64,000 nt of DNA from contig NC_092323.1 of NCBI RefSeq assembly GCF_036785885.1, positions 9,680,501-9,744,500 of the forward strand, written 5' to 3'. This document shows positions 48,001-59,150 of this stretch, in pieces. Position numbers and translations under genes: made by a program. This DNA is from Coffea arabica (taxonomy: Eukaryota; Streptophyta; Magnoliopsida; Gentianales; Rubiaceae). The stretch's first letter is position 1; each line of letters begins with the position of its first letter. The notes beneath the pieces are model-generated. The model ran no database searches, had not been told where the DNA came from, and saw only the letters and a list, made by a program, of their open reading frames with translations.

Positions 48001-48690
48001 TACAATCTGAAACGCAAGAAGATGAAAGGGAAAATGGGTAAAGAAATTCCCGATGAAGGGAAGCTGCCAACTATTGACTATGATGATCCTAGGTTTTCAA
48101 CCCTGTTCACTTCACCGCTTTTTGCTCTGGATCCCACGGATCCTCAGTTCAAACGGTACTTCTTTTACTGCACATTTGGTCAACGTTTCCAGTTTTATGA
48201 TGACTTGTGTACTTGACCCTCTTCATTTCTTCTTCACCAATATTGTCTGGATTTTAGAATATTTTCCTGATAATCAATCAATATTTTTCCAGTATAATCT
48301 ATATAGCGATTTTGACATGTTATTTTCTGAAAGTTACTGCTTGCTCTGTGGCTTCATCTGATGAGGTGTCTCCTCTTTTTTTTTTTTTTTTTTTTTTACA
48401 GGAGCGCAGCTTATGCACGACAAATGGCAAATAGACAACAGAAGAGCGAGTCCGAGAACAACAGGGTAAAGGAGCCGTCAGAAACACTTGGACAAGTTTT
48501 GGTGTCTAGTAAGACACAGAACGATGACAATCGCGAGTTGCACCGTTGTCTGCCGCCTGCAAAGAAAGAGAAGCTGGAATTGTCCTCATTAGTTAGGTCA
48601 ATTAAGATGAAATCAAAACAGATTCCCCTTCATGATAAAGTGCTAGGAAAAAACCGCCACCTGAAAATAAAAGCAAGCAAGAGCAAGTAG
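45100..48690 (+). CDS. ESF1: ESF1-like pre-rRNA-processing protein
   Basis: Seven exons: 45100-45666, 45758-45832, 46120-46355, 46761-46923, 47089-47217, 47458-48155 and 48402-48690. All introns are GT-AG and the frame runs 718 residues. ESF1 is a nucleolar factor for 18S rRNA maturation in the small-subunit processome. The N terminus has [16 protein letters not shown] and a long acidic stretch (about 95-185). The central domain reads [19 protein letters not shown], then [26 protein letters not shown] and [10 protein letters not shown], as in ESF1 orthologues. The C-terminal NUC153 motif [18 protein letters not shown] is at about 595-612, followed by a lysine-rich tail ending KASKSK. Acidic and basic tracts are typical of nucleolar proteins. 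A (CT)n run lies in intron 3. An identical copy is at 59151-62741. Confidence 0.93.
46623..46645. repeat. (CT)n microsatellite in ESF1 intron 3
   Basis: About eleven CT units followed by GTGCGCGCGTGTC, within the third intron. The length is the same in the second copy at 60674-60696, although microsatellites change fast. Confidence 0.85.
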
Positions 48691-49563
48691 GTTAACCACT
48701 ATTTCTATACGGATATTTAGGCAGTGTTGCGAGGATGGCGAAAGTTTAAAAAGTTCTGAGGGACAAAGCAAGTAGTATCCTCTATACATGGGTGTAGGAG
48801 TTGGGGTATTTTTCTGTTTTTGGTCAGATAAACGAAGGGCATTTCTGTATGGTTTTCCTCAATTTAAAAGTCTTGGTTAACTTGTACTCATTTGTTCATA
48901 TTACGCGCTCAATTCATTTTTCTTTTCTTCTTTATGTTTTTTGTTTTTACTCCAACTGAATGTTGATGCTGCAGGATTTCATTAGTTTCGCTGTTGTTAT
49001 CTTCATTCATATTTTTTTGTTGGGGGCTGTCAAAATCTTCAGTCACATTCCTTTCTCTTGAATTTTCTATCTGTATTCATGTTGATCGCTAACCAGGTTA
49101 CAATCTCATCTGTCCTACTCGTTTTCTCCAGCCTGGATTTCAATCACGATCTGCACGATATCGTTTCATTTATGCTCTGACAAGTTAAAATCAACTTCAA
49201 ATTGTCTAAAACTAACGCAATCAAAATGTAAAATAAGCTTTGCAAGGTCAGTTTAATGATTTCCTCAGGTCGAATAAAAAGAAAAAGAATTAAAAGGGAG
49301 TCATCAAGAGTACGCTACACTTCAAAGGGTTATCTGGAATTACCGACAATAGCCATATCAAGTATATATATATATGCCTTCGAAAAGTAATATGTATCCA
49401 TCAATCAAACAATAATGTATATTCACAGCTAAAAGTACGACAGATCAATCTCAATATAGCCGAGACGGCTGCAAAACTAGCATATTGTAATGGTATTAAA
49501 TCTATCCAGTGGAAATGCTACTGCTACAAAATACTGCTCAATTCCACACAAGCGGTTGCAGCC
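48691..49563. other. Spacer between convergent ESF1 and aspartic protease genes
   Basis: 873 bp between two stop codons of convergent genes, so it should contain both 3' UTRs. An AT microsatellite lies near 49364-49374. No ORF of interest. Confidence 0.5.
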
Positions 49564-52500
49564 TCAGTAAGAAAGAATAATCAAATAATGGCTCAACAGG
49601 CAAAACAGAAAGACAAGGATTTTGCAAGATATGGAGTTCGAATCCGGTGCATTGCTCCCCGGGGGTGATTGTGTTGGAATTGCAGTTGCCACAGGAGAAG
49701 TACTTCCCTTTCCAGATGTGGCTTCTGGCACGAGAGTTGAGGGTGAAGGAGCTTGGGTACCGTTCCGTTGGTTAACGGGCAATGTGTTTGATCCATTCTT
49801 AGTTTGCACATCATCGTAGCCTGAGAACAATGCTTTCATTTAAGGGCAGAGAGTTGCAAACTTCTAATATGTTGCATGAGGCAAAAGAAAAAGTGAACTC
49901 ACAGTTAGATGGCTTCCATCCCAGAGTCATGTTCTCGCGGTTGAAAACTACCCGATAACCAGTCATGAAATTTTCTGGCCAAAAATCAACAAATTGTTTT
50001 GTCAGAGCTAGAAATTAATATGTGAATGCATGACTCAAAACAAAATACATGGAAGTTCAACTGGAACCGAAAACAAGCGAGCAGGACTTTCTTTTTTCTT
50101 TTTTTTTCCTTTTTTAAAAAAAAAGGGGGAATAGGACTTTGATATAACTTTCCAACAAACTTTGAAGAATTCAATATCAAACTCTGTATCGTGTCACCAT
50201 AGATAGTCTTATGATCAGATAAGTATTACAAGACGGACCAGTGAAAACGAAAAAGAATCTTACATCCTAATATGTTAACATGGAACTAGTACTGATATAA
50301 GCAATAAATTAACACACAAACTAGTGGTATAAGGGAATGGCATCACTCTACTGAAGAAAACAAGAGGAATATATAAAATAAACCAACTCACTTTTCCTTT
50401 TTGTTTACAATGGGAAGGGGAGACATTAGTGGCAGTCAGTTTCGTGTATTTATGTTCTGATTATATTAACAATGAAACTTAGTGGTACTTACGTCCGATG
50501 ATGTTGACATCCCCACTTTTAACAACTGCCAAACAATATATATATCTATTATTCTGCACATCAGAAAATGGGTTATTACAATCAAGAGAAAATCCCAAGG
50601 TATCCAACTTTGTGAAATGTAATTACCGAAAGTTGAAATATTTCCGATGGATTAGTGATCGAAAATGGATCTCCCCCTTTCATCGTCAAATTCAGAGAGG
50701 GCATGTCAAAGCCTGTTTCATTGGGACTGCATGAAAAGAAAGAGTCAGTCTACAAGGTTCCCAGGGTAAAATGAACGACCACGAGGTGAAGTATTGTTAA
50801 ATGATGTTGTGAGAATGAAATTACCTTAGATTATAGCAAAATTCAAAAGGAATTTGGGAATCAGATGGATAACGTGGCTGTTGGACCCGAGAATTGAACT
50901 GCCAAAAAACATAGAAGCAAGATAGTTTGTAATCCTTGAAAGCAGACCACATCATATTTATGTAAAATATCATGAAAACTTCCTAGTAACTTACATTCTC
51001 GGTTATAATTGAGTAAGCTGGGTCATTGACATATGTAAATGAGGTGCCAGAATCAAAAATAGCAGTGAAATCAACATCTGTGATATTCTCTCCCACAGCT
51101 ATTTGCGTAATGCTTATGTTGTAAGCTGGGCTGATAGAAAATACAGGGGGGGAAAAGGTAATGAAGAGAAAAATAAAATTTAGTAGAATTTTGGAAGTCC
51201 TTTAATCTGAAGAAAAGTAATTGGTGGCTAAGTGAGTGAAATTGGTACTAGAATATACAAAGCGAACAGGAGCTGCTTACTGTAGTTGATGAAGATTGAA
51301 TGGTGTTTCTCCTTGGTCTGTACTTCCTTTATCTCCAAAAACAATTCTTCCAACTCCATCATTCCCAAAACACATCGAAAAAGAATTTGCAGCTAGCCCT
51401 TTGCTTGCTAATGTGCTAGGAACTGATATAGTGTCCATACCTAGACCAAACAGACCATTGGGAGCAGCACCATCCAAAAATCCACCAGTTTGAACTATTC
51501 CACAGCTGAAATAGAAGAAGCATCATGAGTCAATGTCATGTGCAAGTAGAAAGGCCATGGACAAAATATTGCCCAATAATCAGCTGTGAGTGCAAACTAC
51601 AAGGAGACATGATTAAGGACATAGATATATGAGATAACGAGCAGCAGCTAAGAAGGCAGATAAAAGTCCAGACAAACTCATTAGTTGAAACAATAATAAA
51701 AAATAAAAAAAAAGGCAATCTAGGAATCTAAAAATGCCTCGTATAGACCATAAATGTAGTCCCCAGAGCGAGGATAACAATAAAACTTCAGCTACTCAGA
51801 GCATCAGGAAAAAGAAGAAGAAAAAGAAAAAAGAAAACTTGAATTAATTCACCATTTGGATTAGAAATATAATATGTCTGCTGCATCAATGTGAAATCCT
51901 CCTTTAAGACAGCAACATAAGATTCATGAAAGTATTAGTCTCTTCAGAATTTTATTGATCAACGATGAGCTCCTCAAACAAAAACAGGTAATCATACTAT
52001 GAATTAATAATACTCACCCCAATGTAATTGGCGCATCAACAACTTTCTGCTGACTATCATCCGTAGCCAAGTGCAAAACATCCTCAACTAACAACCCTGT
52101 AGATGAAGTGTTGCCGGAAAGGTAACTAACTTCATAAGCACAAGCCTTGCGTGAAGCTGAGCATGCTCTTCTTCGTGCATCACACATTGTACTGTTGCAC
52201 GGAACAGTCATGCCAGTTGAGGATGTATCCAGACTGTACATGTTTAAATCAATTCGCTGCTTGAAAAGAAAGAGCGAAAAAAAAAATGAATAACAGAAAA
52301 CTGGCTATGGAAGACAGGCTCAAAATTTAAAAAAAATAAATAAAAATAGTACAAATAAATTTGGCAATAGAAGTATTAATTAAATTTTTCAACTTTTTAG
52401 ACAGCAAAATTGGCTGATGAAGTTTGAACCTGGTATTGCACAATGCTAGAATTTTGATTAACAAGATAATAGAAATTTATGGTGCCAATCAAGCTTGCGC

Positions 52501-52969
52501 AATGCACAGTTAAAATTAAGGTACTGGTAATTATTGCTTCCCAAAGGAAAAGTGTGACATCCACCAGAATCTTGGATGAAATGTCCAATCGAAAAAAACT
52601 TTATAGTTAGTCATATGGCATAAAAATTGGGGAAAAGAAAAACCCAACTGCCACTAAACATAGCGGAAAAAGAAGCCAAGCAGTCCACTTGTTGCTATTT
52701 TTCTTCCCCAGCAGCAAGTTCTTAATTACCAATACAGCAAGATGAAGATATCCATATTTGCAAATTAATCTAAGACATAGTTATCATTTCAAGTGATAAA
52801 ATGTGAAATTAAAATCTAAATAAATTAACATACTTGTCCTGATCTTGTCACCAAGCCACGCACACAACTGGTACAATCACAAGGCAGCCAAAACAAGTCA
52901 CTTCCAGTATCGAGTGCGACCAAGAACCACAATTCTGGTGTTCCAACGGAGACATTTGCATAGTACAAA
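49564..52969 (-). CDS. Plant aspartic protease (A1 family, APF1-like), 5' end missing
   Basis: Nine visible exons on the minus strand: 52834-52969, 52018-52259, 51281-51505, 50995-51130, 50825-50898, 50627-50726, 50493-50553, 49903-49974 and 49564-49820. Phases are consistent and junctions GT-AG. The first catalytic aspartate is in VALDTGSDLFWLPCDC and the second in AIFDSGTSFTYV. Other family blocks are SSTGLLVEDVLHL, CGIVQTGGFLDGAAPNGLFG, NISITQIAVG, FEFCYNLS and IIGQNFMTGYRVVFNRE, then GWKPSNC. After a Ser/Pro/Thr-rich stretch the protein ends in a hydrophobic tail (CKILVFLFCLLSHYLIILSY), as in GPI-anchored plant proteases. The first visible exon begins at LYYANVSVGTP, so signal peptide and propeptide exons are missing. 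None is recognisable up to 53659, so they probably lie in or beyond the N gap. Confidence 0.88.
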
Positions 52970-53659
52970 CTGCAAGTTCAGGAAAAAAAAAAAAAAAGAG
53001 AGAGAGAGCAAAGGAAAAATATTGGTCAATTGCACATTTATTTTTTCAAGGAAGATTAAATTACTCATGCTGTATAATCTTGGTTTAGTCCATTAAATAT
53101 CTGTCACCCCATGAACGCTTATTAATGTTTTGCAAAGTAGGAAATTAAAGGTGAAAAATTATTAAAACTGGCCAGAAAAAGGAAAAGAGAAGAGAATTCA
53201 TAATGTTAAGTTTAAAAAGCTCTTTCGCTCGTAAAACTGGAATCTTTTTATAGAGACAGAAACACCAAAGGAACAAAAGCAACACAGAAATCTAAATACC
53301 GAAAAAAAAAAGGATTTCCAACCAGCAAACAGATAAAGTGCTACAGTTTTTAAACTAGAGCTCGCTAGCCTTGTAAAAGAAATATGATAAAATAAAGGTG
53401 GTTCTGATTAATGAAAATTTTTTTTTAAAAAAAAAAGTACAACAGAATACGGGAAGAAAAGGAGGCTTTAATGATTTCCACAAATCCTTTGAGCACTATC
53501 TTCGTCAAATTGCCTTTCAAGAAGAGAGTTTGTTTAAAACCAGCATTCAAACCCATGCTATGTAAGGGTTTATATTTCAATTCAAAACAGTAATATATGT
53601 TCGAAACCAGCATTCAACCTCTTCCATTTCCTTTTCCCCAACTCCTCTATTCTTCTTCT
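52970..53659. other. Probable first-intron sequence up to the assembly gap
   Basis: No exon of the aspartic protease or of any other gene is recognisable. There is an (AG)n run near 52996-53007 and several poly-A tracts. The block TTCGAAACCAGCATTCAA at 53599-53616 resembles AAAACCAGCATTCAAACCC at 53536-53554, a short local duplication next to the gap. Confidence 0.45.
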
Positions 53660-54159
53660 NNNNNNNNNNNNNNNNNNNNNNNNNNNNNNNNNNNNNNNNN
53701 NNNNNNNNNNNNNNNNNNNNNNNNNNNNNNNNNNNNNNNNNNNNNNNNNNNNNNNNNNNNNNNNNNNNNNNNNNNNNNNNNNNNNNNNNNNNNNNNNNNN
53801 NNNNNNNNNNNNNNNNNNNNNNNNNNNNNNNNNNNNNNNNNNNNNNNNNNNNNNNNNNNNNNNNNNNNNNNNNNNNNNNNNNNNNNNNNNNNNNNNNNNN
53901 NNNNNNNNNNNNNNNNNNNNNNNNNNNNNNNNNNNNNNNNNNNNNNNNNNNNNNNNNNNNNNNNNNNNNNNNNNNNNNNNNNNNNNNNNNNNNNNNNNNN
54001 NNNNNNNNNNNNNNNNNNNNNNNNNNNNNNNNNNNNNNNNNNNNNNNNNNNNNNNNNNNNNNNNNNNNNNNNNNNNNNNNNNNNNNNNNNNNNNNNNNNN
54101 NNNNNNNNNNNNNNNNNNNNNNNNNNNNNNNNNNNNNNNNNNNNNNNNNNNNNNNNNNN
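53660..54159. other. Assembly gap of exactly 500 N
   Basis: An uninterrupted run of 500 undetermined bases. A round number of this kind is a scaffolding placeholder, so the true distance between the two sides is unknown. The left side stops within the protease 5' region and the right side starts inside intron 1 of the METTL23-like gene. Confidence 0.99.
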
Positions 54160-54253
54160 CCCTTTATCCAACTTCTCTTCTACTTCTGAATTAACTCCAA
54201 AAGAAAAAAAAAGTTGAAGATTTTTGTATTGTTTTTATATTTGCTCAATTTAG

Positions 54254-55452
54254 AGTATGAAAGAAGAGTACGGGTTATTCGTGTGGCCATGTAGTATTAT
54301 TTTAGCTGAATACGTTTGGCAACAAAGATCCCGCTTTTCCGGGGCTAATGTAATCGAGGTAATTATCTAAACAAGAGTTCCAAGATTCTCCTATAAATCC
54401 TATTCAATCATGGGTTATGGTTCTTGATCTTAACTAGTGCTAGTTATATTTGACAGCTTGGTGCGGGGACTTCTTTGCCCGGTATAGTTGCTGCTAAAGT
54501 TGGCGCTGACGTCACACTCACAGATGATTCGAATAGACCTGAAGTATGCTGTTTTACACATTTATTTTTTAGAAGTTTGGCTTACAGTTTAGAGTCATTT
54601 CTGTGTCTTGTAGTTTTGTTACATCCCTAGTTGCTTCAGTTTTGTTCTTGACATGTGCAGGTGCTGGATAATATGAGGAGAGAATGTGAGCTGAATAATG
54701 TGACATGCAAAGTATGGAATGGTTCTTTATTTGATAATAGTAGATTTTAGCTTGCTAGCTTATATGATGCATCTTCAGTTCTTCGCAGATAAATGATGCA
54801 TTGCATACTTAGTTTCTATATTCTAGACCATAATCTGAAGCAGCGTTTGACTAGAGCCCAATAAACTTATAATTGGTCATATTTATATGTATTGCAAGGT
54901 GCTGGGACTTACATGGGGTGTTTGGGATGAACCGATATTCACCCTGTGCCCAAATATTATCCTTGGAGCTGATGTCCTATATGAAACAAGTGGTAGGCTT
55001 GTCCCTATTTTTCTCTTCCCAATTTGGTGACTTTTTTGGTTTTGTTTCACATATCAATTAACTGGAAAGATATTTTTACCACGCATGCACTTTGAAGCAT
55101 TTGATGATCTTTTTGCTGCTGTGGCATATCTGCTCCAGAATTCTCCCTCTTCAGTTTTTATAACAGCTTACCACAACAGAAGGTGATTATGGATTTTCAA
55201 TTCCTGATCTTTTCTTGGCTCAGGGACATTTGGTACTGCACTTGGGTGTATCACAGGTTTATGTTAATTTTTTATTTCTCTTTTACTGTAAACAGTGGGC
55301 ATCACCTGATTGAGTTCTTGATGGTTAAATGGGGATTGAAGTGCATGAAGCTTCTAGATGGGTTTTCATTCATGCCAGCTGACAAGGCATCTGGATTAAG
55401 TGGGAATATACAGTTGGTAGAGATAATTTTGGATAATGACAAACTAAGTTAG
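54254..55452 (+). CDS. METTL23-like methyltransferase, second copy, exon 1 missing
   Basis: Exons 2-7 of the gene at 39977-41401 recur at 54254-54358, 54457-54543, 54661-54711, 54899-54992, 55098-55182 and 55296-55452. Exon 1 would fall inside the N gap, so the copy lacks its start codon here. The visible protein starts at SMKEEYGLFVWP and contains the SAM-binding motif LGAGTSLPG and the block GADVLYE unchanged. It is likely a duplicate placement of the same gene, not a paralogue. Confidence 0.85.
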
Positions 55453-56104
55453 CAAATGGTCGTGATGCTTATTGAGAAAAATGGTAAGATGCAATATATT
55501 TTTTTTCTTTGTTCTTTTTCTCTCCCTCTCTCTTTTTTTTTTTGCCTTCTTGAATGACTGTTAAAATACATGGGGTGTTGGGGATGACATTAACATGTTA
55601 CACTATCTGTTCCCCCTTGGGTTTTATTTATTGTATCACTTCTGGAATTAAAGCTTATTATCTTCTGTTCAGAAGTGTGCAAAAAGGTTAACTTCCTAAA
55701 ACTGGATTAAGTCAATTTGTACTGAGATCTGATCAATCAATTTGGATGTCCATTTATGAGCTACCCGTGGGCAAATAATTATATGTCAAGACCTCCAATT
55801 CTGCTTTCAAGTAAAATCAGTGGTTAAATTTTCATGAAGGCTTTCCATTTATCTCTTTCCCCCCTAACATCAAGTTTTGTATTGAGCCCCAAAAATTCTG
55901 CATAACAGAGTATCCAAACAGGACTGCTATTTGCTGGATAGGAAATAGACTGCTTTAACATTTACATCTGTAAATATTATATGCATTGTTCTGTGGAGTA
56001 TTGAATTTCGGGGTTCATATAATCTTAAAAATCAACAAGCTTGATAGCTCTGGTTTTCTTCCGATCACTTTAGATGATGGAAGTGCTTAGTTGAGAAAGA
56101 TAGT

Positions 56105-57585
56105 TTAGTTTACCACCCTACAGTCCTTTCTAATTTCTTGACCACCTGTGATGCTGCTCATCTTGATCATGGAACTTGAAAAGGCCTCATAGAAAGTTTC
56201 TTTTGAGGTCGCAAACTTTGAAACCAAGTCTTTCGTCTTTGGAGAAGTGAGTAAAGCCTGATCTGAAGAGAAGAGGCTCTTCCCTTGTAGAATCAACTTG
56301 TAGTATGTGTTGTCAAAAGTAGTTGACGATGGATCCATTGAGGTGCCTCCATTTTTTGTGCCACTCTTGTTTGGACAAATGCTTTTCAAACTTGCTGCAA
56401 AGGATGGGTGTAGTGTAGGATCAATGTCATGGGTGGCGTTGAAATTGTGGATTCTGTTCTGGAATGATGAGCAATGGGAAAAACCTATTGTGTGGCCACC
56501 TGCAAAGTGTGGAAGGAATAATTTTTTTAGTTTGTGAAGGTGGAAAGAAATGATGTGCAAGACAGTTTGGAACTTGGTTCTATAACCTGAGAGAGCAACA
56601 AGGTCTTCCATGGACAGACCTCTCTGAGAGAAGCTTTGTTGGAGTTGTGATATATTGAAGAGTGGAGCTGGCATTTGTGTTGTTTCGCTAGCCTTAGATA
56701 TCCTCCCATCTTTTCTTCCTTTGGGTACATCCCAATACGGCCCACCAGACTGTTGTATTAAACACAGTTTAACAACTATATTTTTGACTGAAATTGACCG
56801 TCAACTATGTTACATCAAATGTGTATTGGACGACATCAGTTCTGAATCCTAAACCACCATCCTGCTCTTTCTAAGGCCAATCAGCGCTTCAAAACTCTCT
56901 TATACTTTACCTTCATATGATTCTGGCCTCTATGTGGTGTTACATATTTTTGTTTCGCTTTCAGTGGGTCAAGATAGATTGATCACGTCTTATTAAAGGT
57001 GCAATATTTCATTGTAGTATCGGCAGAAGATGCATCTCTTGCAATATTTCGTATTTATTCTATACAATATTTATGGTTTACTTACCAGAACAACTGCATC
57101 TCTTGCAGCTGAAGCCAAGATATCAGCACAAGACACTACACCAGGGCAAAGAGCTTCCACTGCCTTCTTTGCATTGTCAATGACATAGAACGCATGCAAA
57201 GATTTATTAGGGGGTCCGTCCTTCTCAGCGCTGTTCTTCCCTTTGGAGTTCAACAGCACAGAAGCATCACAACCCTTCCGAACAAGCAAGTCATACAAAT
57301 AAATATGAAAGTGTTAACTAGCGACAAAGAGTCGAGTTATGTGAGACAATTCAAGCCAAATGTTAACTAGGTCATACATACCCTGATAAAACAATCATGA
57401 AAATGCATCCTCAGTAGTGCTGCAGGCACCGTGTTGTCTTTCTTTGCAGCATCCTTTACAACCTCTGTTACAATGCTTTCGGCATTGGGGCATGTCTTTT
57501 CATAGTAATTCAAACTGAGCGCATGCCCTTGAGAGCAGACCAAACAGATGAAGAGGGAGATGGACAATGAAACTAGGCAAGCCAT
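56105..57585 (-). CDS. PER64: Class III peroxidase, peroxidase 64 type, second copy
   Basis: Exons 57382-57585, 57086-57274, 56587-56749 and 56105-56499 repeat the gene at 42054-43534, with the same 316-residue product, catalytic residues and introns. The upstream TATA run is also the same. If the duplication were real this would be a tandem PER64 pair, but the absence of intron differences argues for one gene represented twice. Confidence 0.88.
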
Positions 57586-59150
57586 AGCACTATACAGATA
57601 AGGAGCTCTAGCAGGTATCTGACGCTTTTGTCACTTGTGTTGATATATATATAGGGAGGAAAAAAAAGACAGCATGATTTGGATGTTGAATGGTTGGCTA
57701 CTACATTGAATTCGGTAGCATAATTGTTGGCGTTTGATGATTAAGAGTGTGCTCTAAGCATCCTCAGCGCAAGTTTTGGTCTCTAATTCTGTTTTGTCTG
57801 TCCACCTTTTAGCCCCTCACTAGCACCGGTAAAACTTTGTTTATTGGAAACTCGTTACATCAATGACTAGAAAGCAAAGCAATGGTTAAAATGAATAATA
57901 ACTAGAAGCACACACTAGTTATTCTCTGGAAAAGTTCCTTCGGATTCTAGTACGCCAAGTCAAAAAGGAAAACAGGAAAAAATGATGGAACTTTTTACGT
58001 CTAGCCACTCTTGCTGGAGGTGCATTAGCAGGTTAGGGGTGGTTGGAATTGCTCCATCAATTTGTTACTTGATTCATCATGGATTATCATTACTCTCAAG
58101 TTTTAGCTTTTGTTGGTTATATGAATGGAATAACAGATATGAAGAGTTGGGGGTAGGGCTGCATGAGGTTCGCAGACTGGATTTGGGATGTGACGTGATG
58201 TGATGTACTTTGGATTCAACTAATTGGGGTTGAGATGTCAATTTACCAATTTATTAAGTACATGACAAGTTTAATTAAATTAGTCACATGCTTGTCTACT
58301 CATAAGTTTTTGATAATCATGTGAACGATTTTTCCATTACCTAAACAGCACCACCATCGTCGGATCAAGGGTTCTTGTTTAGTTACATCTTGAAGGTACA
58401 TTTACTTTTATCAACTACATATACCTGTTGTGCATAGTGCATACTACTACTACTACGTTGTCGTGAGATTTTGGTCCCCAGACGTATTTGGTTTGAATTT
58501 GATTTTTATTTTTATTTTTTTGCATACGTGACTTGTAATTAAAAGGTATTAATATATACACTGTCAGTGTAAACAAAATTAAGTTACTTATCAAAGTATA
58601 AAATTCAAGACATTTCATGTAGATTGTTCGTGTTAGTTTTAATTAATTAAATTAATGGATCAAGAAAAATGTTGTTAGCTACTTTTTTCTTTTTAAGTTA
58701 AATTACATTGACGTAAAATCCGGGATTACATGACATTGACGAAATCATTTTATACCTCATTAAACAATTTAATATGCCAGGAGATTTCAAAATGAACACA
58801 CAACACTTTGGGTGTTTTTGGGCCTTTGTTTAGGCTGCTACTACGAGTTAACAGTTTCTTTTCCCGGCAGTCATTTCTTTGGGCTCAGGAGCCCAACAAT
58901 TAGGTTCCTATTTTCCGCAACCCGAAATATGGTTCCAAAGTCCAAACCGCATCCGCCCCAAGTCCGGAACCCGATCCAGATTCGCCGTTGCCTCTAGTTC
59001 TCCTGCTAGAATCCTGGGATGTAGGGTTTTGTTAGCTGGATGGAGCAGAGCTAAAAAGTAAAAACAAGACCGCCGATTGACATAGACCTCCGACGAATTC
59101 TGCTGGGTTTTGCTGAAATTTCTCCGGCGACGGAAAAAGAGCGCATTTCC

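Noticed and set aside
53597-54217. 206- and 174-codon open frames across the N run
   Set aside because: They are open only because undetermined bases contain no stop codons.
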